Shown: positions 20,301 through 31,300 of the stretch, piece by piece
Position numbering within the stretch: the first letter of the stretch is position 1
Layout: the number at the start of each line of letters is the position of its first letter
Assembly: GCF_001949145.1 (NCBI RefSeq)
Contig: NW_019091478.1
Span: forward strand, 240,341-304,340
DNA: 64,000 nt
Direction: 5' to 3'
Origin: Acanthaster planci
Lineage: Eukaryota; Echinodermata; Asteroidea; Valvatida; Acanthasteridae
The notes under the pieces: model-generated
Told to the model about the DNA's origin: nothing
Databases searched by the model: none
Seen by the model: the letters and a program-made list of their open reading frames with translations, nothing else
Position numbers and translations under genes: made by a program

Positions 20301-22142
20301 ACAAATGTGTAATGCACGTCAGTATGTCAAAATGACGAATGCCAGTCTGTAAATGATGACTCTTTTACGAGTGGAATGGTAAGAATAATTCTCCATGAGG
20401 TGACGGATAAAATGCTCGATTCCACGAGGAGAAGCCAAATGGAATTGAAGACAGCATTCAATCCGTCGCCGAATGATATTCCATCCATTGTATTTATAAA
20501 CATTCACTATTTGCGTTGTACAACGCCTGATTAAATCCTCACTTTGCATAAAACCACCCTTCAAAGTTTACAGCAAGCCTTGTCTAATTCCGAAAAATTC
20601 CCATCACTTGCTGGATATTTTCAATGGGATTTTTTGGGATTAAATAAAAATCGGTTCTCAAATAGGTCTCCCATATTTGCAGAAATACACTGTATTAAGA
20701 AAAAAATGCACAGGTGTTACAACAACGTCGCAATGACACTCACTGAGAATTTCCGAAGCCGACAGAGAGAATATTTGTTTTTAAGTAGAGGGAGACCGGC
20801 TGTGCTTTGCCTCAAAATACAACCTGTCATCTGAAAAGAAGTCACTCTATTTCAAAACGTGACTGGATCGTTGCGGACAAAATTGCTCACGTGAATTATT
20901 CTGGTGAAAAAAAGATTACCAACGAGCGATTCTGGCATCAGGGGTAAGGGCGGGGCCTGGAAGGACTATAGACGCAATTCTGTCCTTTAAAAATCCAACA
21001 AAAACGAAATAAAATAAACACTGTTTCAGTGAAATGTATTCCAAATATCGGCCAAAAGTTGAAGGACTACATACTTTTGTTTTAAACTGTCAAGGAATCT
21101 TGTCTTCTATGTTTAATCCTCTCCAAAATGCATCTACTAGCTACTGTTTCACGGAGCAAACTTTTGACACAAAGTTGGTGTGATCAACCTTTCACCATCG
21201 ATACTCGAGGCATAATGTCCAATTGCCTCGACGAGGGCACGTGCCTTGAGAGCCAAATAGTGTATTTTGATAAGCATTATCTTGTGCAACCTTTAGCAAC
21301 CGTAGTATCAGTCCTGTCGCCAGTAAAGCCTATTTTACGTGAGCTGTTTGAGCAACTTGTACAGGTATACATTTGAATGGTGTAAAACTGTCACGCCTTG
21401 AAAGACGACCAATTTACAATTCCTATTGGCAAGGAATTGATTTATCTTTGGATTTCTTTTTCATTTTCTTATTTATTTGCCTGTTTTCCCAACAGCCCCC
21501 ACGATAGGTATGTTCCTGCTGGTACCCCTGCCGATCGTAAAAGCCAAACTGTCGGAGCAAGTAGACGACAAGGAACAAGGTATATCATCATTCAGGTGGA
21601 TGAGTCTTTCCTTAGAGTGGATTGCAGGGTTGCTAGGACAATCAGGCCCTCCTCGATTGCTAGAGAAGGTGGTTTGATTTTGTTGTTTATACACCAGCTA
21701 TACTGATGGGAGTAATTGCAATCCCGGCTGTACTGATGGTTTAATACCGGTGCGTTGTTGTTGGTATTAATTATGGTGTGTATAGGGGATTTGGCAGTTG
21801 TTCATTTAGGTGGCGATTTGGGTAGAGGTTGATTTGGGTACCATGAGGGTAGTTTGGGAAGGTAAGAATAGCCGGTGCTCTAGTAATGAGGATAATTGTG
21901 ATTGGTGAAGGTTGCCAAAGATGGTGACAACTCGTTCTTAACGCCATCTTCTTGTCTGCCGACACCCCAGGTGCTGTCTTTGGATGTTTAGCCGTGGTGA
22001 TCAGCCTGGCCCGTTTCCTGTCGCCCATCTTACTCATGGGCGTGCTGAAGCTAGAGCTGAACAAGCCCAAAGGGGACCAACACCCTACCGTCACGTACTA
22101 CATGGCCGCTGGTATCCTCTTGCTACCCATAACGATCAATGT
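17293..22142 (+). CDS. SLC46-like MFS transporter, tandem copy 1 (3' end uncertain)
   Basis: Twelve-helix major facilitator of the SLC46 family (proton-coupled folate transporter and relatives, which move folates, muropeptides or other organic anions with protons). Exons: proposed 17293-17304, then 17824-18793, 19645-19779, 21496-21579, 21971-22142, all GT-AG with matching phases; a last coding exon is uncertain. The family signature TVEPILILI lies in TM1, SDFVGRR (about 115-121) forms the TM2-TM3 loop and contains the Asp equivalent to PCFT Asp109, and PPFCWTPEIVG opens TM8. NYT in the first extracellular loop is an N-glycosylation sequon. The large exon has no ATG before TM1 (the frame begins inside it with GTG), so an upstream start exon is required. 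It is a tandem paralogue of the gene at 27393. Substrate not inferable. Confidence 0.85.
17824..18793 (+). CDS. SLC46 copy 1, main exon (TM1 to about TM7-8)
   Basis: 970 nt, phase 0 to phase 1, bounded by TTTAACAG and donor GTGAGG. Encodes the N-terminal half, the central cytosolic loop LETVKRRPFPRGVIKEL... SSSHAGRRW, and the start of the C-terminal half. The open frame runs on past the donor to a stop at about 18805, which is intronic read-through. Confidence 0.88.
19312..19474. mobile_element. foldback MITE in SLC46 copy 1 intron
   Basis: Long inverted repeat: ATTCACAATAGTGCGCTTCC ... GTTTGCAACGCGTTGGCCAA on the left, and on the right TTGGCCAACGCGTTGCAAAC ... GGCGCACTATTGTGAAT. The arms are about 60-70 bp and nearly identical, with a short GTCGAC-containing centre. 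No clear target duplication was seen. Non-coding. Confidence 0.8.
19645..19779 (+). CDS. SLC46 copy 1, exon with VPVFRLCMSSYWMVYIGFIS
   Basis: 135 nt, phase 1 to phase 1, acceptor TGTCTGCAG, donor GTACGT. Encodes two membrane segments ending TTALAPTTLWLAFL. It differs from the paralogous exon 28737-28871 at only three positions, all synonymous. Confidence 0.9.
21496..21579 (+). CDS. SLC46 copy 1, exon with TIGMFLLVPLPIVKAKLSEQ
   Basis: 84 nt, phase 1 to phase 1, acceptor CCAACAG, donor GTATAT (weaker than in the paralogue). Encodes a helix followed by the charged loop EQVDDKEQ. Confidence 0.85.
21971..22142 (+). CDS. SLC46 copy 1, exon with TM11-12
   Basis: 172 nt, phase 1 to phase 2, acceptor ACCCCAG, donor GTAAGC. 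Encodes GAVFGCLAVVISLARFLSPI, LLMGVLKLEL and the last helix MAAGILLLPITIN. It is one codon longer than the paralogous exon in the loop before PTVTYY. Confidence 0.87.
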
Positions 22143-23139
22143 GTAAGCCTCTACGTTTACGGTTAATGTTTCTAAGTTCTGATCCGTAATTGCATCTTAT
22201 TGCCAATATTGGAAACACTAACGGCAAGTCATGATTTTTTTTGGTGAAATGATCATTGTGGCCTTATGCTGTTCACACTGTTCCGAGTGAATGAAAAATG
22301 TTGTCTCCAAAAAAGTGGTGGTAGGGCCTAAACTCGCCAAGACTTGTACTTCCTCCTGTTTACTCGATCGTGAACAATCAGAAAATGTGCTGGCAAAAAG
22401 TTCGAAGTTTGAGTGACAAGTCGTAATTCTTAAACTGGAAAACGACTGAAACTATTGAGAAACTCGACTTTAGCCCTTTATGACATTTATTCCCAAAGTA
22501 TCGACCAATTACTAGGCGACAGGTATATGAAGCCATTACTGCGCGGGAAACACGCTGATGAGGTGCAAGCGCGTTACATGTGACTGTACCAGGTTTAAGA
22601 ACGTGAACGTGCGCATGCCACCAATGATCGGTTCTCCGATTTGTCTTTAAGCACACAAGCAAGATAGTTATTCTTTCAATTTTTGAACCCTCTTCTTCCA
22701 AAGAATCTTGCACATCTTCCAGCCGAAGGACATTAACTTCAAGCAGCTGGATGAGACTGTTTCCTGTGCTGTTGAGAACGGATTCAACCCCACCGAGAAA
22801 GACAAGCCAGAGTAGCCTTGCCCACGCGTCTGACTTCGATTCTTCGTAACTGGCAAACTCTCTGTACGTGGGTGCTCTTTTCGCATTGAGAAGGGGTTCC
22901 CGACAATCGACCCAACAATTTCTGCTCCCGCTGGAGGTTAAGACCATATTCTGCACTTAAATCGTCGCTATTTTCGCGGAACCCCTCCAAGAAAATCTAT
23001 AGAACCGTTTGGAGCTTTTAGTCGTTTATCTGAAGCTACGAAAGTTTTTTTGGGGGGAGGGTCGTGTCACTCTTTGATGGCATCTTAAATAAATTTTATA
23101 CAAGTAATTTTTGTTCATTTGTTACATTTGTTAAAACAG

Positions 23140-23221
23140 TTTACCGACAGGGAGGGCAAAAATAACGAAACTCCAACATGTACACGGTCACAGAAGTATG
23201 CCAAACTCCGTGGAACTCTAG
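23140..23221 (+). CDS. possible last exon of SLC46 copy 1 (weak)
   Basis: After acceptor GTTAAAACAG, phase 2 gives VLPTGRAKITKL... NSVEL and a TAG stop at 23219-23221, so the frame closes properly. There is no similarity to the C-terminal tail of copy 2. An alternative acceptor at about 23284 (CAATTCCCAG) would give only VKSR and a stop. Neither is convincing; transcript evidence would decide. Confidence 0.2.
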
Positions 23222-24326
23222 AGTTTTCTTTGCGATTTTGCTGTTACGATTTTTTTTTTGCGCACTGTATCCCGCAATTCCCAGGAAGTCCCGGTAAACA
23301 TCCTATAATTGTGTGATAATTATTTGTAATTCGAATCCCTGTCAGGCCACCTGTTGCGAAAAGATACCTAAGTCATATATGCCGGGGTTGTTTTCCGGCA
23401 TCCTCTGTCGAGCCGATGAATCAAAAGAAACGTTGCATTCGAGTTCATCGGAAGTCCATCATAACTTACAGGTCATCCCGTCAAAAGCCAAGTCACTAGC
23501 TATGATCTGAATGGATTATGCATTCCTTTGCCACATCCAAAGTCTCAATTTTGACCATGGCCGGAACTTTTTCTGGGCAGTTTAACAGGGCATTGGTGTA
23601 TAGGGAGGGCATCGTGTGTGGGTTTGCCGGCAAAATCTTAAGAGGGTGTGTTAAAGATTTCCTTGGCATTTTAGCGATGGAGGGACAAAAAGAGAGGCGT
23701 TGGGCTTTATGAAAATGAGGCTATTTATGAATGACGTATTTTCCTGTATTTTTGTCTGAAATTCGCAGAATTATTGGCCATACTGAATTGTTTTAAACTT
23801 TGCGCTAACTTAAAAGTATAATCTGAAATAGAAGAAAACAACAAAACATATTCACCATTGCGTTGATGAGGATGGGTGTGTGACGATTGAGCATGGAGCG
23901 CCATAAATGGCTGAATTATCGTTTATTGATTTTGGATAATTTATTGACTCCTGTTTAAATTAATGTAACTTCAGTTATAAAGAATCTTTTTAAAGATTTT
24001 ATGTAGATTAAAGATTAGTTTACATATAACTTCCGTTAAAGTCGGGAAAAAGTCTAAATAGGATAGTAAAGAACAGTAATAAATTGACCAAAAATGAAGA
24101 ATAATTAGTCTTTAGGTCGCCGAGTAAATCAAGTTCGGCATGCTTGATTTAAAAGGTTAGCGCTTTGTAGTGCATTCCTTCATTTTGTTTCTAATTGGCC
24201 CAAGCATGCGTCCAGGTGGTTGTTTAATAAAAAGCCTAACTATAGTAGGTGGAACCATGTCCTTTTCTCCGCAACCCTTGGTGCGTAACGCGTTCATAAA
24301 AGGTTCGGCGTGGACAAAACAGCCTA

Positions 24327-24602
24327 GGGGGCGTAGCGGTTCTTTCCTCGCTTTGCAACAATGAGGCCCGGGTTCGAGTCCCGGCTTGGCCCAAGGTTTA
24401 AGTGCATTTGGTTTCCAGTCCATACTCGCTCTCGCAGGTTTTCTCCGGGCACTTCGGTTTCCTCCTGCCTCTAAAACCGGACCTTCTTCCTAATTCCGTA
24501 ATTGTGATGCTGATTAATAAAGTGTATGAATAAACGTACAGTTATTGGCGCAAATAGCCTGAGTTGCTGAAAGCGCCATTAAAACAAAACAACCACAACA
24601 AA
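24327..24602 (+). repeat. tRNA-derived SINE
   Basis: The 5' part resembles a tRNA with A-box-like GCGTAGCGGTTC and B box GGTTCGAGTCC (24371-24381). It is followed by a conserved-core type segment TTTTCTCCGGGCACTTCGGT and TTTCCTCCTGCC, then a 3' tail with AGCGCCATTAAAACAAAACA. The order tRNA head, core, A-rich tail is that of a SINE in the intergenic space between the two SLC46 genes. It is not a functional tRNA: the acceptor and anticodon stems do not pair well. Confidence 0.7.
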
Positions 24603-25401
24603 GCCCCCACTCTCTCCTCACGACGACTGCGCTAAGGCAACGAAGTCCTTCATACTTATGTCGAAGTTTTGTCCTTCACGGATGCGTGGGCTTCGAAAAC
24701 TGGTTCGGTGGCGTTTGCCCCTCACAGCTGACGGGTCCACGTAGCCGAGTCCTAGCTACCTTGTCTACAATTTGACGGTAACATTTAATTTATAATCTCG
24801 GCAGGTTGCGAGTAATCTTTTATTAAATTGGTCGAGCCTCGGCAGCAGCAGGCTAATTTTCATTTCTACTTGGCAGTTGCGAGTTATTTTGATACAACGT
24901 TCAAATTAAGAATAATATAGCATCCACTAAAGCTTCACCTTGATGTGCATACCCTTTATCGTTTAGTTAGGTTTTAAGCTGATAAGATCGAAAAAATCAC
25001 TTCAATTTTCTATACCCTGTGTTCATATGTAAGGCCTATGTCAATTCGATTAGCAGTGAAATATCTGGGCACCATGCAATAACTGTCCAGATTTATAGAA
25101 ATTTATTCTTACATGACTTGTATTTATTTCCTGGTAAAAATGGAACAGAAATTCGGAGAGTATTCAACAGAGAATTAGGTGGAGTGAAGAGTGTGTTTTA
25201 TTGTTTCTGCATAGTGTAGGTAAATTTTTACATCACCAGAAACACAATCATTACCCGACAGCCTTACGGCGAGATCCCAGCGCTTAATTTGAGGGGAGAA
25301 CAAGGACATGGCGTATCCAAGTTTTGGGTCAGGAGATGGCAATATGTGTTGGATAACTTGCCCCCTCATGGGGCTTTGTTTTTAAGAGATAGACCACCTA
25401 C

Positions 25402-25596
25402 CAGTGGCGTAGCTAGGATTTTAATAGTGGGGGTCACAAAGGGGGCACCAGCATCTTATGGCAGGATCACCAGCTTTCAGTGGTGTGGTTTTTTCGGGGC
25501 AAGTTTTTGTTAGTCTTGTTCAATATCCATCCATACGTATTTTTTCAGAAGGGGGGGGGGGGCACGTGCCCCCAGGCCCCCGTGGCTACGCCTCTG
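25402..25596. mobile_element. hAT-like MITE (CAGTGGCGTAGC ends) with perfect 8-bp TSD
   Basis: Terminal inverted repeats CAGTGGCGTAGC and GCTACGCCTCTG. The exact duplication CCACCTAC lies on both sides (25394-25401 and 25597-25604). The interior is G-rich with CACGTGCCCCC. Related copies are at 54023-54202 and 57831-58064. Confidence 0.85.
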
Positions 25597-26289
25597 CCAC
25601 CTACTGAGTTCAGTTGTTTGGTTTCAACCAAATAGAATTCCTCTTCCGTCTTTTCGAAATTTTAAGCTGGCCAGAAAGTAGCGGCAACTTCAGACTTTGG
25701 AACCAAACTGGCAGTACACTATGCAGCTATTGTTTCGATGCTACTGCACATGTGCACTGACGCATAATCCACCATTTTGGTTCCAACAGTTGAGACACTC
25801 ATCTCGGAACAGCTCCACACGCTCTGGGTTAGGGGCATGTGAACCCGTGGCGCCCCTGCCACGCCATTACATAAAGCCGTGTACGCACCATTGAAATAAA
25901 GTTAAATAAGGGTCTTTAGGAAGTGACTTCAATGATGAATATGGCAATCATGAATCAAAAAGCGGCCGAGTCGAACGATACCGTACCAAAACTGCACAAG
26001 CTCTTGTCAAAGTGACGGTATCTCTTGTGATACCGTCTCCATCGGTTCACTCTCCTCCTGAAGGCGAAGATAAAGGTAATGTGCCAATTCTGAAAGACAC
26101 AAGGGCATCCACCTCTGCTGTTCACTGAACTGCATCAGTGAGGTTCAAAACGTGGACTTTATGTACATGTAGTTACAACACAGCGGTAAATTCGAACGCC
26201 AGGTGTCCCGCGAGCATAGCGGCCTAAATAAACCGCGGACTATTGTGCCGCAGTCACTGGTCACCAATGTCGCCGCGCTGTACCGGTAG

Positions 26290-26540
26290 CAAAGGCGGAT
26301 CAGGAGGGACAACAGGGGCTCTGCCCCCCCCCCCCAAAAGGAGCACCTTTTCAGTAATGAAAGGCAATATTTTCCATTATATTTCCTTTACTTCAACAAA
26401 CATGTAAAAAGCCCTAAAATGTATTCTCACTCCTTGGAAAGGTTACAAAATGCTACGTTAAAACATAAACTTTTTGGTCCCTCAAAACCCGTTTGGCCCC
26501 AACAAAACCTTAGGGGTGGAACCTTCCTTGACTGCAACAA
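26290..26540. repeat. G/C-run repeat-like segment, unclassified
   Basis: Contains AGGGGCTCTGCCCCCC, CTCCTTGGAAAGGTTAC and CCTCAAAACCCGTTTGGCCC. The style resembles 34505-34750 and the GGCGTA MITEs, but no ends or duplication were found. Confidence 0.25.
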
Positions 26541-27392
26541 CTTAAGTGTAAATTAAACACCATTAGCATCCATAGACAACACTAGTCCAAGGGTAGATGG
26601 ATAGATGTCGAGGGTGTGATTTAATCACCAATTGAATACCACGGTCGATGAAACTGTACTTGTGATAGCTATCTCAAAGAATGTAGAATTTCGTCACAGA
26701 CACACTCCTCGTCCCCATTCTTGGTTGTGGCATGCTTTTTGACCCATATTATACCCAGCTATACACAGGTGCCTCTGTCAATTTGCAGCTGATGCAAGAC
26801 ATGTAGACGCCGCTGATCAATGCTTATCTCCGAATCTGGAAGCAAATACACGGCCAACGATATTTACCGGTACCTGTTCGGTACTTGAACTTCCACCCTA
26901 TCTTGTAGTTGGCTAATGTCCACGGCATTAGGTAAACAATGAGAAAGCACGTGATTAAATGCACCAAAGGGACCACCCGGCACGTGTTGCACACCCAATT
27001 ATCTCCATTGTCATGTTACTAACCTCTAGCATCAAAGTGTTCTCGAGAATAACAGTATAGCCTAGGCTCAATTATCTGTTTTCACAATCGTTTTATTGTG
27101 CAACACTGTCAAGTACTTTATTTTTCAGAAATACTGATTTGTGTTTCCTTTTAAACTTAGTCTACAAACCCCAAGTCTGGCGTTCATTTGCCCTTGGCTG
27201 TTTAAAGTAGTTCTTCGCATTCATGCAAACGTGTTGTAAGTGTTTCCGCCTATGAAGCAAACGCATTCCCCAATATCGAAAGCTCTTTGATATTGCCAAG
27301 CATTGTCAATAACGCAATTTTTCTACCTTCTTTCTCGTTGTGAAGGTTAGAATTTAACACCGCTTACATGGCGCCAGAGGACCTCAGTTAAG

Positions 27393-28326
27393 ATGGAGGA
27401 CAAACACGCCAACTTTCATCGGGCCTCCAGGCGCTGCCTGACAGTGGAACCTATCCTGATCTTCATCGACTGCGTCCAGGGCGCGCTCGTCACTTTACGA
27501 TCCCAGTACATCGAGCATCGGCTAGCTGATGAATACAACTACACCCTCCCGACAAGTCAGAACAGCTGCGCCAGTCAGGACCCCACTGATAAGTATATCG
27601 AGGACCAAACATCAACCTGGGTGACTTGGATGAAGGATATGTCGGTCTTTCCACCGATAGTTGTGGCCCTAGTGCTCGGCGCAGCCAGTGATTTTGTCGG
27701 GAGGAGACCCATGTTCATCATCAACGCCACCGGACACTTCTTGGGATCGGCAGTGTTTCTTGTGATCGCCATCTTCAAGCTGCCGCTCCCGTTGCTCATC
27801 GTAGGGGAAGCCATGCTTGGCTTGGCTGGCGATGCCGTCTTCACTGCCATCATAGCCGAAGCCTACGTGGCCGACATCTACGTGGGTAAAGCTCGCACAT
27901 TCCGCCTGGTCATGTTAGATGGCATCATCCAGTTGTCTTATGGCATCATCCAGTTCGCCATTGGCGAAATTCTCCAGTCTACGGGTATCGATTTCATCCT
28001 CGTTTACTCCATAACCGTAGGCATAGCTCTCGCCAACCTCCTGTACACCGTCGTCCCGTTCTTTGTCTTGGAGACGGTGAAACGGAGACCGTTTCCTCGA
28101 GGAGTGATCAAGGAGCTGGTCATGAACATCATGTCCCTCTTCAGTAGTTCCCACGCTGGACGTAGGTGGCGCCTGGTGCTCCTCCTTGCCAGTGCTTGCC
28201 TGTGGACCCTCGTGTTTGGCAGTGCCGGGGGTAACATCACCATCTATGGCCTGTCTCCACCTTTCTGTTGGACGCCTCAGATCGTGGGAGCGTACGGTGC
28301 CATCATCAACGGTCTGACAGCAGTTG
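27393..28326 (+). CDS. SLC46 copy 2, exon 1
   Basis: 934 nt ending in phase 1 at donor GTAAGT. Encodes TM1 to roughly TM7-8. Long tracts are nearly identical to copy 1 (for example around 27495-27930 and 28068-28170). A clearly diverged tract lies between them at about 27955-28065. Confidence 0.92.
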
Positions 28327-31300
28327 GTAAGTAAAGCGTCCGTTGAATGGTGGGACAAAAAGATGCACATCAGCTTCCCACCACTTAGCCTGTAACAGAT
28401 CTTTAGTACCTGTCAATCGTTTGCAGTTTGCTACATTAACTGTCAATCGTGTCCAAAGTGTGGTATGCTGTGTCAGCGACTTCTTTTACCATTAGCGTGC
28501 TACGTTGAATAGCCATAGGCCTAGTTTTCTAACTATGCCCGTCTCGGACTCGGCTTGACATCAAAAGATGGCTAAACAAAAAGGATCGGTCGAAAATACG
28601 TCAGATACGATCACATCAGCCCTAGTATTCTGAGAGTTGATTGCAATCGTTTCTTCACCGTGCTTTAATCCATACTTTTTTTCAGAAAAAGAGGGCAAAA
28701 ATGCCTTTCAAGTCTTTGATTTCTTCCCTTTTTCAGTCGCTATTGTCGCAGTACCAGTGTTTCGGCTTTGCATGTCTTCATACTGGATGGTGTACATCGG
28801 TTTTATATCCGGCATCGGCTACATGATAACTACGGCACTGGCGCCTACAACGCTCTGGCTGGCCTTCCTAGGTGAGTCGAACACTCAGACTGTTCCTGTA
28901 AAGCAGCGACAGCGATTTCTACTTAAAGCTAGGAGATGGGGGAAAAGCAAAAACCCAATAAAGCCTATCATTGAAAAAGTGCGATGCCCTTTATTATACA
29001 AAACATCACTAATTGTTATTGTTCTCAACCAGGAGATGCATAGATCAGGTATATACTGGGAATGCTCAAAATATGTCTCGATTCAGAGACATTTTGCAAT
29101 CAGTGTTTTGACTTCTAAGGGTCTACTCCTGGAAAAACAAAATCGCCAATTTGGTTTGATCTTTGAGATGTACAAGACAGTGACTACAGAAATCTATGTA
29201 ACAAGGGCAAAATTACCGGGGAACATTGTCATACCCGTCCCCTCCACCAAATACGTGGGAGGACGTTCCCCCGTCCCCACGGGATTGCTTTCCCTGCGAT
29301 GAAGTATAGTCATCCAAACTTTGTTTGAACACTCTTTTGAGCTGGATTTCTGTTGAAGGTTTTCTTGACTGTTCCTCTTCCTTGTGCTCTGTTTGCATGA
29401 CTGGCCACGTCCATCTTTGATTTAGCACATCCGAGTTAACCCAAGTTTACGTAAAGTTTAGAGTACGGTACCTCGCTACTTAAACCAATTAAAGATGACG
29501 ATTTAGTAAATGGTTAAATACCATGAAAATGTCTTCTGAGTTGCAAGCTTACACTACCGAATGCTTATGGGTGTCATTTCTCAAAAGTAGGAGAAGTTGG
29601 TCGGAAACTCTGGCCGGCACACAGCAAGGCGTTTTCTGTGAAATTAAAAATAAGAACTCACAAAAGTGTGTGCTAACCTTGCATGGCTTGGACTGGTGAA
29701 TAAAGGCGGTCCACACAATCGGCAAGCCTTGTGTGGACTTGGCCTGGTCCACACGAGGTTACGCCATGATATTGTGCACGATATGTGGCCAATGGGTACC
29801 CCCCACACGTCCAATCCCTATACACTCTAGACTATTGTTACCAAGCACATCCCCCTAGAAGTCTGTAAAGAATTTCTGAGATTCCTATCAAACAATGACC
29901 AACAAAAGGCGGGGGGGGGTCTCTCCGCCCCATATCTTGCATCATATGTACACCATTTACAGTTTTCGTTGGAATTTAAGAGACAGAAATCCAGCTCAAA
30001 AGAGTGCTCACGATGCAAGAAAATTGAGTATTTCAAACCACACGAAAATAAAGGAATGTCTACACTAGGCAGGCAGTGAAAATATGTGTGTTGGGGTGTT
30101 CATTTGATGCAAACTATGGGACAGAGAGAACACCCGGCCTTTGTGTTGGTCATTGTTATACTAGTATCTCAGGAATTCTTTTCAGACATCTTGGGGAGGG
30201 GGTGTTAAGTGACACTAGGCTGGAGCGTGTATAGGGATTAGACTTGTGGGGGGGGACCCCCTGTCCCATAGAGTCGTGCCTGGCATAGGGGTGTTACCAC
30301 CGTCCTTAAGAACGACACTCGTGCTTGGTCCGCTCAAAATAAAATCTTGTAAAATAAGATAAAGGCGACTTTTCCTGCTTTTCCGACCTAAACAGCTCCT
30401 GTCATTGGCATGTTCTACCTTGTTCCCTTGCCGATCGTGAAAACCAAAATCTCGGAACAAGTTGACGACAAAGAACAAGGTAATGATTCTCTATAGTAGT
30501 TTGTTTGAGATACCACTGCCATGCTTACCCCCTCTTTGTCAATGGACTCGGGCTGTTTCCTTTTCGGAATACCGCCCTCGTGCGAACGCAAACCTCGAGC
30601 CGTGAGCAACATAGGCTTACGCGAGGCTATGCTTCATCAATGCGGTAATTGATAGCAGCTTGAAACATCGACGTCACCGATGCCTTGGCAATCACATCCT
30701 TTTTACCGTCACGCTAATCACTGTCATTAACGTCAGTGCTATTAGGCCTAATCCTAAAATTAGAGCCATATTTATCAGGGCAAAATTGCACTGACATTGA
30801 AGCCTCACTTGGAATTCCTCCATATGTATAATATAATTTCAGGTGCTGTGTTTGGATGTGTGGCCGTAGTGATCAGCTTAGCTCGGTTCGTCTCGCCCAT
30901 ATTACTCAACGGCATCCTGAAACTTGAGCTTAACAAAGAATACAATCCTCAGCCTACAGTCACGTACTACACGGGAGCTGGCATACTGATACTGCCTATT
31001 ATAATCAATTTGTAAGTACGGACATAACGTAAACCTCTGTGGTTCTCATTCATGAAGCCTTAGTTTGTGTATAGACGAAGCCAGGCAGCGCGCATCGAGT
31101 TATTTGACAAGTGTCTTTAGTTTCACGCTTTTGAACATTTCAGCAGTATAGAATTAATGCCAGTCGTCAATCAGAATTTAATTTTATCATGTTCCGGACG
31201 GAAAAGTTCACCCCTGGAAATCGCCCCTGATCCTAATCACCCGTGGCCTCAAACCACGTCACCCGTGGTCGACAAAGAATGTGTAATTGAAAATAGCATT

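Noticed and set aside
28637-29302. 221-codon plus-strand open frame
   Set aside because: Only 28737-28871 is an SLC46 exon; the flanks are intron read-through, shown by strong splice sites and lack of similarity outside the exon.
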